A stretch of 64,000 nucleotides of DNA from Natrialbaceae archaeon AArc-T1-2 (GCF_030273315.1 NZ_CP127174.1:1054001-1118000), one strand, 5' to 3'; shown: positions 46,703 through 56,500, counted from the first letter of the stretch. The notes: generated by a model from the sequence alone, not told the origin. Made by a program: numbers and translations.

Positions 46703-46890
46703 TGCGCTTATATATACACCTGTATAATACAGATTTGTCCGAAAGGCTTTAGTGTCTCTAGCCAGAACAATCTGGATGAATCGTTAGAGAATAACAGGCA
46801 TACTGGGTACTCGGGATGAGTTCGTCGGGCCACGAAGCCGAAGGGTTGTGACACGAGTGCCACCGCGAACACGATACCAACGAAAAAACC
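46703..46890 (+). promoter_or_regulatory. promoter and long structured leader of rhodanese 3
   Basis: TATA-like CTTATATATA (46708-46717) is followed by the perfect palindrome CTGTAT-A-ATACAG (46720-46732). The start codon is about 178 bases from the TATA. The leader has CTCTA (46756-46760) pairing with TAGAG (46785-46789) and an inner hairpin CCAGA-ACAA-TCTGG (46762-46775), in the position of the stem in the rhodanese 2 leader. The duplication that produced rhodanese 2 and 3 therefore included this region. Confidence 0.6.
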
Positions 46891-47928
46891 ATGGCAGAAA
46901 ACCGTATGAAACGGCGAACGTTTTTGGTAGCATCGGGAGCAGCGGCGGTGACGGCCTCGGCAGGCTGTCTCGGAGACGACGGCGAGCCGGAACACTACTC
47001 GACACCTGCTGCAGCCGACCTCGACACCGTCGTCGACGTGCAGTGGCTCGAGGACAACCTGGACAACGTCCAGCCGCTCGACGTGAGGACCAAAGCAGAC
47101 TTCACGAACTCGCGCATCGAAGGTGCGCACTTCTTCGGTGACGACGGCGCAGAGGACATGAACTGGGCCCGGGCGGCCGTCGAAACGGACGATGGATACC
47201 TTCCGGACGTAGAGGCGGTCGCAGAAGGCGCAGAGCGTGCTGGAATCGGCAGAAACGACGACATCGTGTTTTACGGGACCTCTCCCGACCACGAGGTGAT
47301 GCGCGCGTCGGTGATGTTCTGGGCGGCCGGTCACGAAGGGAACACCTACATCCTCGACGGCGGCTACTCGGTGTGGGACGAAGCCGACCTGCCGACCGAG
47401 TCGGGAGACAAAGACCACGAAGGTGGCTCGTACGATGCGGACGACGTCGAAATCGGCGACCTGATCGTCACTCACGAGTGGCTCAACGAGCGTATCGACG
47501 AAGACGGTTCGGAGATCCCGCTCATCGACGCGCGAGGCCGAGACGAGTTCCTCGGCAACGTCGATCCCGGCTATCACCACACGTTCGAGTTCGAACGATT
47601 CGGTCACATCCCCGGTGCGACGAACATCAACCACCCCCAGAACGGGATCGGATCGGGCGACAACGCCTACGAGCGGCTCCGGTCACAGGAGGAACTCGAG
47701 GAGTTGTACATCGACGCGGCCGGACTCGATCCGAGCGAGTTGACGGTGTCGTACTGCGTCTCCGGCATTCGGTCCTCGCCGGGGATGTTCATGCTGACCA
47801 CGCTCGGCTGGGACGACATGAAGATGTACGAAGGCAGCTGGCGGGACTGGGGGAACTTGCCGGACGGCGAGTACCCCTACTCCCAGGAAGCCGAGAACAT
47901 CGTCGAGCACTTCGATAACGCGACGTAG
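46891..47928 (+). CDS. Tat-exported lipoprotein rhodanese 3
   Basis: This 345-residue near-duplicate of rhodanese 2 has signal KRRTFLVASGAAAVTASAGC with lipobox Cys26, an inactive first rhodanese domain and active Cys289 in SYCVSGIRSS. Differences from copy 2 concentrate at surface-acid positions and in the inter-domain linker (DADDVEIGDLIVTHEWLNER). It shares its leader architecture with copy 2. Such retention of two copies suggests dosage or different acceptors. Confidence 0.92.
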   Translation: MAENRMKRRTFLVASGAAAVTASAGCLGDDGEPEHYSTPAAADLDTVVDVQWLEDNLDNVQPLDVRTKADFTNSRIEGAHFFGDDGAEDMNWARAAVETDDGYLPDVEAVAEGAERAGIGRNDDIVFYGTSPDHEVMRASVMFWAAGHEGNTYILDGGYSVWDEADLPTESGDKDHEGGSYDADDVEIGDLIVTHEWLNERIDEDGSEIPLIDARGRDEFLGNVDPGYHHTFEFERFGHIPGATNINHPQNGIGSGDNAYERLRSQEELEELYIDAAGLDPSELTVSYCVSGIRSSPGMFMLTTLGWDDMKMYEGSWRDWGNLPDGEYPYSQEAENIVEHFDNAT

Positions 47929-47991
47929 GCATCGTCGTCGAGGACAACATTTTTATGCCTGCTAGAGAACCATTACCTAGGACTGCAAACG

Positions 47992-49035
47992 ATGACAGAA
48001 GATAACATGGCGAACTCGGGCTCTGACGCACCGAGCGACGACAACGACACCACACGGCGTGCACTGTTGATGGCGACGGGAGCGACGGCGACGGCTGTAA
48101 CCGCAGGCTGTATCTCGACGCCGATCGACCTCGCGTCCACGCCGGCGGCCGAACAGCTATCGCACGTCGTCGACAGCGCGTGGCTCGAGGACAACTTGAG
48201 CGACGTCAAACCGCTCGACACCAGAGACCAGAGCGCGTTCCAGGCCCAACGGGTTCGGGGCGCGAGCCGGGTCGAGCTCGAGAGCGTCAGCGCCCAACAG
48301 GAAGAAAGCGATGGGATCGAACCGGACGTCGCGGAGATCACGACCGCGCTTTCAGACGCTGGGGTCGATCAGAACGACGACGTTGTCGTGTACGGAGATG
48401 GCGTCGACGAACGGGTCACGCGGACGGCGTATGCGCTGCACGTCGCTGGACACGACGGCGAGGTGTACGTGCTCGACGGTGGCATCGACTCGTGGCACGG
48501 GTACTCCCAGGCAGGGCCACACGACCCGGAGCCGTCGTCGTACGACCCGGATCCGAACACCGACCTCTTCGTCACCCGTACCTGGCTGGAGGATCACCTG
48601 GACGACCTCGCCGAGGAGGAAGCCGAGATCGACCTCATCGACGTCCGGGACGAGGACGCGTATCTCGGACTCGATAACGACGACCGGTTCGACCGTCACG
48701 GTCACCTCCCCGGTGCGATAAACATCTACTGGGACTCGAACGCCTCCGGCGGAGCCTTACACGAGCCGGACGATATCAACACCCTGTACTTCGAGGACGC
48801 GGGTCTCTCCCCGGGTCGTACTGTCGTCGTCTACTGTGTGTCCGGAGAGTTCGCGTCTAACACGTGGTTTACGCTGCGATCGCTCGGCTTCGAGGACGTT
48901 CGGATCTACGAGGGCGGCTGGAACGAGTGGGGCAACCTCCCCGGAGACGACTACCCGCTCGAGACGCAGGCACGGGCCGTTCTCGAGATCGAAGCCGGCG
49001 AAGACGGTGCCGACACCGACGCGTTCTCATGCTGA
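47992..49035 (+). CDS. Tat-exported lipoprotein rhodanese 4 (divergent)
   Basis: The protein has 347 residues. The N-terminus is longer: a 20-residue acidic stretch precedes TRRALLMATGATATAVTAGC with lipobox Cys40. Rhodanese domain 1 is inactive (VVYGDGVDERV); domain 2 has Cys282 in VYCVSGEFAS, with a loop different from copies 1-3. The C-terminus adds about 25 residues ending DAFSC, an extra cysteine that could act in sulfur relay. A TATA (TTTTTATGCC near 47949) gives a short leader, unlike copies 1-3. A beta-propeller gene follows after 3 bases, so they form an operon. Confidence 0.9.
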   Translation: MTEDNMANSGSDAPSDDNDTTRRALLMATGATATAVTAGCISTPIDLASTPAAEQLSHVVDSAWLEDNLSDVKPLDTRDQSAFQAQRVRGASRVELESVSAQQEESDGIEPDVAEITTALSDAGVDQNDDVVVYGDGVDERVTRTAYALHVAGHDGEVYVLDGGIDSWHGYSQAGPHDPEPSSYDPDPNTDLFVTRTWLEDHLDDLAEEEAEIDLIDVRDEDAYLGLDNDDRFDRHGHLPGAINIYWDSNASGGALHEPDDINTLYFEDAGLSPGRTVVVYCVSGEFASNTWFTLRSLGFEDVRIYEGGWNEWGNLPGDDYPLETQARAVLEIEAGEDGADTDAFSC

Positions 49036-49038
49036 TCG

Positions 49039-49983
49039 ATGCTGATCGCTACCTGTTGTCAAGGTGCTAATCGGCTTTCTCTCAACTCGTTCGACACCGG
49101 CGAGCAGATCGGAACGGTTCCGACCGGCGGCCATCCAGTTCATCTGACGGTCGCGGAGGACAACGTGTTCGTCGCGACGATGGACGAGCGGACGGTGACG
49201 GTCGTCGACACCGACGGGGCCGTCTCGACGATCCCGACGGGAGTGCTCGGGCCGTCTCACTTCGTTACCGCCGCGGGAACGCTGTTCGTTGCGTGTACCG
49301 GCGGCGACGTCGTCGCCGCGATCGATCCGACCGCCCTCGAGCGGATTGGACGCACTTCAGTCGGCCGCGAACCGCACGAACTCGCGGTCGCCGACGGCCG
49401 CGTGTTCGCCGGCAGCCGACGAGACGGAACCGTCTCGGTGATCGACCCGAACGAGATAACGACGGAGCGATCGATACCCGTCGGTCCGGACGCCTACGTC
49501 GAAGACGTCGAGGCAGCCCCGGACGGCGAATGCGTGTACGCGATCGACGAAGCCAACGGACGGGTGGCATCGCTCACTCGGACCGATCTCCTCGCAACCG
49601 CCGATCTCGACGCCGAACTAACCGGTATCGACGTGACCGACGATCGGGTGTTCGTCCTCGAGGAGACGCGAGGGGTCGTCCACGAACTCGACCGCGATCT
49701 CGAGCGGATCACAGAACACGATGTCGGACGAGAGCCGATCGCCGCGACGACCGTTGCCGGTGCACACTGGATCGGTCATCGTGACGACCAAACGATACAG
49801 ACGCTGTCGGGGACTGTTCTCGAACTTCCGTATCCGGTGCGCGCGTTGACGAGCGTGGGTACGTCACGAATCCTCGTCTCTCACTATTACGACGATTCGA
49901 TCACGATGATCGACGCCGAGCGACGAACTGTCGATTGGACGGCCGAAACGGAAGCGAACCCACTCGGCGTCGCCGTGATCTGA
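49039..49983 (+). CDS. YncE/NHL-like beta-propeller protein
   Basis: This 314-residue protein is built of about seven repeats of 40-45 residues of the type GxPVHLTVAEDNVFVATMDERTVTVVDTDG, a seven-bladed propeller. There is no Tat or Sec signal and no lipobox; the N-terminus (MLIATCCQGANRLSL) begins directly with the first blade and includes two adjacent cysteines. Related proteins are often exported, so the lack of a signal is unusual. It is coupled to rhodanese 4. A binding or scaffold role is likely; no catalytic motif is seen. Confidence 0.8.
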   Translation: MLIATCCQGANRLSLNSFDTGEQIGTVPTGGHPVHLTVAEDNVFVATMDERTVTVVDTDGAVSTIPTGVLGPSHFVTAAGTLFVACTGGDVVAAIDPTALERIGRTSVGREPHELAVADGRVFAGSRRDGTVSVIDPNEITTERSIPVGPDAYVEDVEAAPDGECVYAIDEANGRVASLTRTDLLATADLDAELTGIDVTDDRVFVLEETRGVVHELDRDLERITEHDVGREPIAATTVAGAHWIGHRDDQTIQTLSGTVLELPYPVRALTSVGTSRILVSHYYDDSITMIDAERRTVDWTAETEANPLGVAVI

Positions 49984-50860
49984 CCGTCCCATCGCTACGT
50001 TGACGTTGGGCGTGTTTCGTCACGTTGAATACATCACCATCCATCGTCGAACGGATGCATCGATAGTAATGTCACTGTCTAGCTAATCACTTCTGGCGTA
50101 TATCGACGTTTCAGAGGCTGTAGCGGCATCAATCATGAAGAATATGATACTCATTCATAGTGAGAAGTGTGCTGAAGTAGTCGAATCGTCGCCATTCGTC
50201 GGTCGAGCCCCTCTTGTATCAGAGGATAGATGACAATGATACAGGTTTCGTCATCCCTTCATCGTTTCCACGTCTTGCGGCTTCCCTTATCCAGACAGTG
50301 CCATAATGCTGTTCTAGTCATCAATCAACCAATACCGAACCGTCCGATCGTGCATGCATTGATATGTGATATATGATATTTCTTCGACGTCACGTACTGT
50401 AACGACGCGAACGAAACGGGGCCGTGGAGGTCGGCATGTCGGCACGCTGTCGTCCGTTCTGACCAACAGGTTTATGAACGTTCTTTCTCTCAGCACGAGT
50501 AACGCTGTCGATGATAATGAACCACATGCTCCGTGACCCCGGACGGCTGCAAATGCAGACCGATACTCGGTTACGTGGCGGCGGTCTTGGAGCTGACATT
50601 CCGGACCAGATACATTCAGCTAACATTACACTCGAAAAAGCTGATACTATCGAACAGGTGGTAGCAACTCCGGCATTCCGATCGTCCGTCGTATCCGACC
50701 GTTTCGTACGGTTGAACTCGCCGCTCGGGATAAAAACTGGGCGATATCTGATACAATGTGGCCCGTCGACCGGTTCAACTGTTCGTGTAAGACCAAAACT
50801 GTCTGAACATCTTATGTATCAACAAAACAATAACATGTCCGAAAGATTGGGGGCGTAACA
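49984..50860. other. long intergenic region before the PiT-type transporter
   Basis: These 877 bases have lower GC than their surroundings and many stops. A TATA-like GTTTATGA near 50470 and TCTTATGTATCA near 50808-50819 are possible promoters for the transporter. The ORF 50511-50858 (115 codons) has poor composition and I do not call it. The mini-ORF 50835-50858 (MSERLGA) ends two bases before the transporter ATG. The sequence around 50150-50330 looks like decayed coding DNA but cannot be assigned. Confidence 0.45.
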
Positions 50861-52051
50861 ATGGTCGCCGTTACCATCTTACTCGTCTTTGCTGCCGCCG
50901 CGAGTCTCTTCGCTGCCTGGACGATCGGCGCCAGCTCTTCGGGTGCGACGCCGTTCGCACCGGCCGTCGGGGCGAACGCGCTCACGACCATGCGTGCTGC
51001 GTTTATCGTCGGGACGCTCGGGTTTGCCGGCGCAGTGTTGCAGGGTGCAGCAGTGACCGAAACGGTCGGCGAAGGGCTCATCCAGGGCGTTACGCTGTCA
51101 CCGATCGCAGCGACGCTGGCGCTCGTTATCGCGGCGTTTTACATCGGTGCGGGGGTGTTCAAGGGATATCCCATCGCGACCGCGTTTGCGATCACGGGAA
51201 GCGTCGTCGGCGTCGGACTGGCGATGGGTGGCGAGCCCGCCTGGGGAGAGTACACCGAGATCGGGCTTTACTGGCTGTTGACGCCGGTCATGGTCGCCCC
51301 ACCGTCGTACGTGTTCACGAAGCTCCTCCTAAGCGATCGCGTGTCGAACCAACGGATACTTCCGGTGTTCGTCGCGTTCGTCGCGGTAATCGTCGTCCAC
51401 ATGGAGTTTCTGCTGCTCGGATCGTCCGGCGAAGAGGCATCCATTGCCGATACCGCAGCCGCCACCCTCGCGGACGGTGCGTTCGTTGCCGAGGTAGCGT
51501 TCACGGTCGTCGTCGCCGCCGTGATGGCGCTGTACACGGCGAGGGCGTTCGGTCGCCACCCGTTCCGTACGCAACGGCGCTTTCTGTTGGCACTCGGTGG
51601 GTTAGTCGCGTTCACCGCTGGTGCCGGCAAAGTCGGTCTCGCCGTCGGTCCCCTGTTGCCGCTTGCAGACGACGTCTGGGGGACCGTCCCGATCACCGCC
51701 ATCCTTCTTTTCGGCGGCGTGGGCATTCTTGCGGGCTCGTGGATGCTCGCCCCGCGAATGATCAAAGCGCTCTCGCAGGACTACGCGATGCTCGGTCCGG
51801 ATCGATCGATCGGCGTGCTCATCCCCTCGTTCGTGATCGCTCAACTCGGCGTCTTCTTCGGCATCCCGATGTCGTTCAACGAGATTTTCATCAGTGCCAT
51901 CGTCGGAACCGGATACGCCGCCGGTGGCAGCGGCGTGAGCCGGGAGAAGTTGTTCTACACGACCGTGATCTGGATTGGATCGATCATCTTCTCGCTGGTG
52001 GTCGGTTACGTCGCGTTCATGGGCGTCGAAATGGCGATCGAAGCGCTGTAA
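50861..52051 (+). CDS. PiT-family (PHO4/CysP-like) anion transporter
   Basis: This 396-residue membrane protein has ten to eleven helices and two inverted repeats. The signature first repeat reads ASSSGATPFAPAVGANALTT, a variant of the PiT GANDVANA motif, and the second repeat near the C-terminus reads GIPMSFNEIFISAIVGTGYA. PiT proteins move phosphate with Na+ or H+; CysP of Bacillus, in the same family, is a sulfate permease. Here, between rhodanese and molybdoenzyme genes, sulfate or another oxyanion is a plausible substrate (inference). The intracellular loop normal for phosphate carriers is short. Confidence 0.82.
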   Translation: MVAVTILLVFAAAASLFAAWTIGASSSGATPFAPAVGANALTTMRAAFIVGTLGFAGAVLQGAAVTETVGEGLIQGVTLSPIAATLALVIAAFYIGAGVFKGYPIATAFAITGSVVGVGLAMGGEPAWGEYTEIGLYWLLTPVMVAPPSYVFTKLLLSDRVSNQRILPVFVAFVAVIVVHMEFLLLGSSGEEASIADTAAATLADGAFVAEVAFTVVVAAVMALYTARAFGRHPFRTQRRFLLALGGLVAFTAGAGKVGLAVGPLLPLADDVWGTVPITAILLFGGVGILAGSWMLAPRMIKALSQDYAMLGPDRSIGVLIPSFVIAQLGVFFGIPMSFNEIFISAIVGTGYAAGGSGVSREKLFYTTVIWIGSIIFSLVVGYVAFMGVEMAIEAL

Positions 52052-52388
52052 CGAACGCCGCCGACGTGAGGCCTTCTCGCCTCTGATGTACCGTATCGAC
52101 GCCTCGACGTCGAAAGATGGTTCGGTTTGGTCGCGTCGTCTTCGATCGAGTCTGCATCGCGTACCCACCGAGTGACACACCCCGTGGTGTGTGTCTGATA
52201 CTATCGGTCATAAATACGCAAACACGTCGTGTGTCAGACCGGTCCGACACACGCTGAACGGCCGCATCCACGCCAGGCTCCGTTCATAGAGTCATGAGCT
52301 CGTAAGCGAACAGCTGAACGATGAATGCGGATCGGTTCGATCTTCCTGCCGGATTCGGCCAAGCAGAAGAATGAGACGCGACCGCAGA
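52052..52388. terminator. convergent intergenic region with two palindromes
   Basis: This region lies between the 3' ends of the transporter and the Mrp gene. It holds the hairpin ACACACC-CCGT-GGTGTGT (52175-52192). It also holds a 24-base near-perfect palindrome, GTGTGTC, A, GACCGGTC, C, GACACAC, at 52229-52252. The two share arm sequences. Their place between converging genes suits a bidirectional terminator, but a TATA-like CATAAATAC (52209-52217) between them would also allow a regulatory RNA. Confidence 0.4.
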
Positions 52389-53597
52389 TTACTCGGTTAC
52401 CTGATCGCTCGCTCGAGGCTGACTGTTACTGCTCTCGAGCAGCGTTGCAGCGGCGTTGATGCGTCCGGCAGTACGTCCTGCGAGTCTCCGGAACGCATGC
52501 CGGGCCTGGCCGCCGTCGTCTCTAATCGCGATCGGCGCGACGGTCTCCTGTTGCCGGCGTTCGCGCTCGGTTTGGGGCAGCTGCAGCCGACCGAGTAGCG
52601 GAATGTCGATCCCAGGAGCGCCCGCTCCGTCCTGTTCGACCGTTCCTAGCTCCGAATCGATCGGGATCTGACCGAGCACGGGCACGTCGAACTCGCCTGC
52701 CAGCCTCTCTCCACCGCCCGTTCCGAAGATGTCGTGGACGGTGCCACAGTCGTCACACGCGAACGTGCTCATGTTCTCGACGATCCCCAGGATCGGGACG
52801 TCGTAGTCGACGAAGCCCTCGAGCGCACGCTTTGCGTCTGCAACGGCGACGTCCTGTGGCGTCGTGACGATGACCGCGCCGGTGACCGGAAGCGACTGGA
52901 CGAGCGCAAGGTGTGCGTCCCCGGTGCCGGGTGGGAGGTCGACGAACAGGTAATCGAGTGATCCCCACTCGACGTCGTCGAACAGCTGTTTGATGAAATC
53001 GGTCACGAGCGGGCCCCGCCAGATGACCGGGTCGTCTTCCTCCGTGACGAAACCCATGCTCATCACGTTGATCCCGTAGGCCTCCTGCGGGACCATCTGG
53101 TCGTCGAGCGTCGGCTCGGGCGCTCGCTCGGACAGTCCAAGCATCGTCGGCGCGTTCGGTCCGTAGACGTCGGCATCGAGTAGCCCGACGTCAGCACCGG
53201 CGTCTGCGAGCGCCGCCGCGAGGTTGACCGCGACCGAACTCTTTCCGACGCCGCCTTTGGAGCTTCCGACAGCGATGACGTGTGTCACGTCCGGGATAAT
53301 GTCGGCCTCTGTCCCCGGGTCGACGGGGTCGGGCTGCCAGTCGACCTCGACGGTATCGATCTCGGTACGGTTCGTGACCGCGGCGTTGAGTTCACGTTCG
53401 AGCGACTCCCGTAGCTCGGCGGACGGGACCGGGATTGTCACCGGAATCGTCGCCACATCGCCGTCGCCGGCGACGGTGACCGGTCCGATCGCCTCGAGCG
53501 CGACGAGATCGTCCGTCAGCGCGTCCCGTCCGACGCCTGCTGCCTGGATCGCAGCTTCGACGTCGTCGTTTTCCGCGGGAGTCGTCTCGTCGATCAT
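52389..53597 (-). CDS. Mrp/NBP35-type Fe-S cluster carrier ATPase
   Basis: The protein has 402 residues. Residues 1-85 are a MIP18-like domain and 100-345 a P-loop ATPase, with VIAVGSSKGGVGKSSVAVNL (deviant Walker A), DVYGPNAPTMLGL, FVDLPPGTGDAHLA and a CxxC in NMSTFACDDCG that bridges Fe-S clusters between subunits. The C-terminal 50 residues are an extension. It overlaps the stop of the molybdoenzyme gene by one base (TGATG), so it is translationally coupled. That suggests it matures the Fe-S clusters of the complex, a dedicated rather than general role (inference). Confidence 0.92.
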   Translation of the reverse strand: MIDETTPAENDDVEAAIQAAGVGRDALTDDLVALEAIGPVTVAGDGDVATIPVTIPVPSAELRESLERELNAAVTNRTEIDTVEVDWQPDPVDPGTEADIIPDVTHVIAVGSSKGGVGKSSVAVNLAAALADAGADVGLLDADVYGPNAPTMLGLSERAPEPTLDDQMVPQEAYGINVMSMGFVTEEDDPVIWRGPLVTDFIKQLFDDVEWGSLDYLFVDLPPGTGDAHLALVQSLPVTGAVIVTTPQDVAVADAKRALEGFVDYDVPILGIVENMSTFACDDCGTVHDIFGTGGGERLAGEFDVPVLGQIPIDSELGTVEQDGAGAPGIDIPLLGRLQLPQTERERRQQETVAPIAIRDDGGQARHAFRRLAGRTAGRINAAATLLESSNSQPRASDQVTE

Positions 53598-56500
53598 CAG
53601 TCGTCGTCGTGAACCGGGCTACGGGAGTCGACGTCCCATCGCTCGGATCGCCCGATCGGGCCGTCGGCGTACCAGGCGTCGTCCTCGCCGTCCCCGGTTG
53701 GGGGTGAGAACGGTCGCTTGAGCCACTTCGGCCGCCGGAGGTTGTTCGGTCCCGGTGCCGGTTCGGTCTTGTCGACCCACTCGCGGTAGATCTCGAACGC
53801 GCGGTCGGTGTCGACGTAGACGTCGCCGTAGTGGTCGTCTCCTTCGGCCGGTCGGACGGTCACCTTCTGGTGCCAGCAGTGCATCCCCGAGATCGGGTCC
53901 GGATGTGGCGCGTGGGTCAGGTTCTGGGCGACACCGCCGTCGTTCCACCAGACCCGTTCGCTGTCCGGATCGGTGCTCTCGAACGGCTTGATGCCTTCGG
54001 CCTGTCGCAGTCCCCACTGGCTATTCTCCGAGTCGAGGTCAACGGTGACCTTGCCGTACGGATCGCCACCTTCTTCGATATCGCGGTTGTCGTCACGGTT
54101 TATCTTCCACTGGCCCATGTGGTGGCTCATTGCCACGATTCCGGGTTTGATCGACTCCGTCACCCACACCTCGTTGACGAAGTAGCCGATCTCGGTGACC
54201 ACCCGGACGAGATCGCCCGTCTCGACGCCCATCCGTGCGGCGTCGTCGGTGTGTATCCACACCGGGTTCTTATGCGAGATCTCCTCGAGATATTTCGAGT
54301 TCGACGATCGGGAGTGGATCTGTGTCGGCAGCCGGAACGTCGGCACCAGCACCCGCTCGCCGTTCTCGTAGTCGATCTCGTCGGGGTGGACGTGGGATTT
54401 GATGTAGTGTGGCAGCGTGTACTCGGGATCGTCGAGGCCCCACTCGGCCATCGTCTTCGAGTAGAACTGCTGTTTGCCCGTCGGCGTCGGGAACCCACGT
54501 TTGGGCTCGCCGTCGACCATCACGCCCAGCATGTCCGAGCCGTCCATCTCGGAGTAGGTGTCCGGTTTCTCGCCGCGGCGGATCGTTCCGTAGTCGTCGA
54601 CGTAGACGTCGTCTTCCTCGAGGATCGACTCGTCGAGTGTCTCCTCGTGGATCTCGTACTCGTTCGTCGAGGCTTCGAACGCCCCGTAGTGTTTCATGTA
54701 CTCGAGTGGCTCCATGCCCGCCTCTTCGGCTTCCTCGACGAGCCGCTCGTCGTTTTCGAAGACGTAGCGGTAGTACTCGTCGATCGTCATCTGAGCCGGC
54801 TCGCCGTCTTCGCCGTCGCGGTAGGGGCTCTCGAAGTGTTCACGGATACCGAGCTCGCCGTCCTCGTCGACGCGCCAGGACAGATCCATCCAGAACTCGT
54901 CTTCCTCCCAGACCTCGCCGGGGTTGGCCTCGTAGGTGCGCTCGACGTCTTCGCCTTCGCGTTCAGCGAACTCGCGGTGGACGGGCTGGCGGTAGGTCAC
55001 CCACGTGGCGGCGTGGGTCTCTTGGCTCTGGATGTCGTGGCGTTCCGGCGAATGACCCATCGGCAGGACGTAGTCGGCGAAGTAGGCCGTCTCGTTCCAC
55101 GTCGGGGTGAGCGCGACGTGCATGCCGACCTTGTCCTCGTCGGTCAGTGCCTCGATCCAGGAGAAGCCGTCGGGGTAGGTGTAGACGGGGTTGAACACCC
55201 GCGTGAAGTACACCGAGAGCTCTCCGCGGCCCTCCTTGAGGAAGTACGGCAGCAGCTGGCTGAGCTCGTAGTGGGCGAAGGGCCACTCCTGGGGCAGCTG
55301 GAGCTCGTCCCAGAGTTTCTGCCGCGGTGGCTCGTTGGGCAGTTCGGGATCGTAGGCGTGCCAGGCGTTCGGCGAGGTTCCTCCTTTCGTGCCGACGCTG
55401 CCGGTCAGCACGGACAGGAAGTGAAGCGTCCGAGAGACCTGCCAGCCGCCTTCGTTGCCCGACGCTGCCGAGCGCCAGATGTGACTCGCGAACCGGTCGC
55501 CGGCGCGACCGATCTTTCGTGCGACCGTCTGGATCTTCTCGGCGTCGACGCCGGTTTCGGCTTCCGCGTACTTCGGCGTGAAGTCGGCGTAGACGTCCTC
55601 TCGCAGGAGGTCGATGTACGCATCGAAGTCGTGACCGACGTCGGGATACTTCTCGTCGAGGAACTGCTCCCAGTTGACCCAGTTCCGGACGAACTCGGCG
55701 TCGTAGAGATCCTCGTCGAGGATGGTCCTTGCCATCGAGAGCAAGCCGGCGGCCTCGCTGCCGGGTTGGGTCGGCAGCCAGTAGTCGGACATCGCTGCCG
55801 TATTCGACAGCCGCGGATCCATCACCGCCAGCTGTCCGCCATCCTGCATTCCCTCCATGATCCGCTGGGCGTGCGGGTTGAAGTAGTGGCCCGACTCGAG
55901 GTGAGCCGACAGCAACAGGATGAACTCGGCGTTGGCGAAGTCACCGCTCGGGCGATCGTACTTGTGCCAGAGCGCATAGCCCGTACGGGCACCCGAGCTG
56001 CAGATGTTGGTGTGGGAGTTGTGACCGTCGAGTCCCCACGCGTTGATCACCCGGTCCATGTAGTCTTCGTGGCCTGGACGACCGACGTGGTAGGTAATTT
56101 CGTTTTCGCGGCCGTCCTCGATGGTCTCGCGCATCTCGCTTGCGATGTCGTCTAGGGCCTCGTCCCAGGACACCTGGGTCCACTGGCCACTTCCGCGCGG
56201 CCCGTCGCGCTTGAGCGGGTGGAGGATCCGGCCGGTGTCTTCGAGCTGGTTGATCGTCGCCGGTCCCTTCGCGCAGTTTTTACCCCGGCTGCCGGGGTGT
56301 TCGGGGTTGCCCTCGATCTTGCGGATCTCGCCGGTCTCCTTGTCGATGTAGGTCAACAGCCCACAGCCGGCCTCGCAGTTGAAACAGGCCGTCGGCACCA
56401 GCGAGTAGTCACGGGGTTCGCCCGTCTCGTCGTACTCAGTCCAGTTGTTCCACTGGTCGGGGCCGGGGTAGGAGCCGAGATGGCCCTCCTTGGCAATCGG

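Noticed and set aside
50511-50858. 115-codon frame upstream of the PiT-type transporter
   Set aside because: It has weak composition, no domain and no clear TATA spacing. It may simply be the promoter region.
53831-56155. 774-codon open frame on the plus strand
   Set aside because: It is antisense to the molybdoenzyme, whose motifs are intact. The predicted product is a Val/Leu/Arg/Asp-rich shadow.
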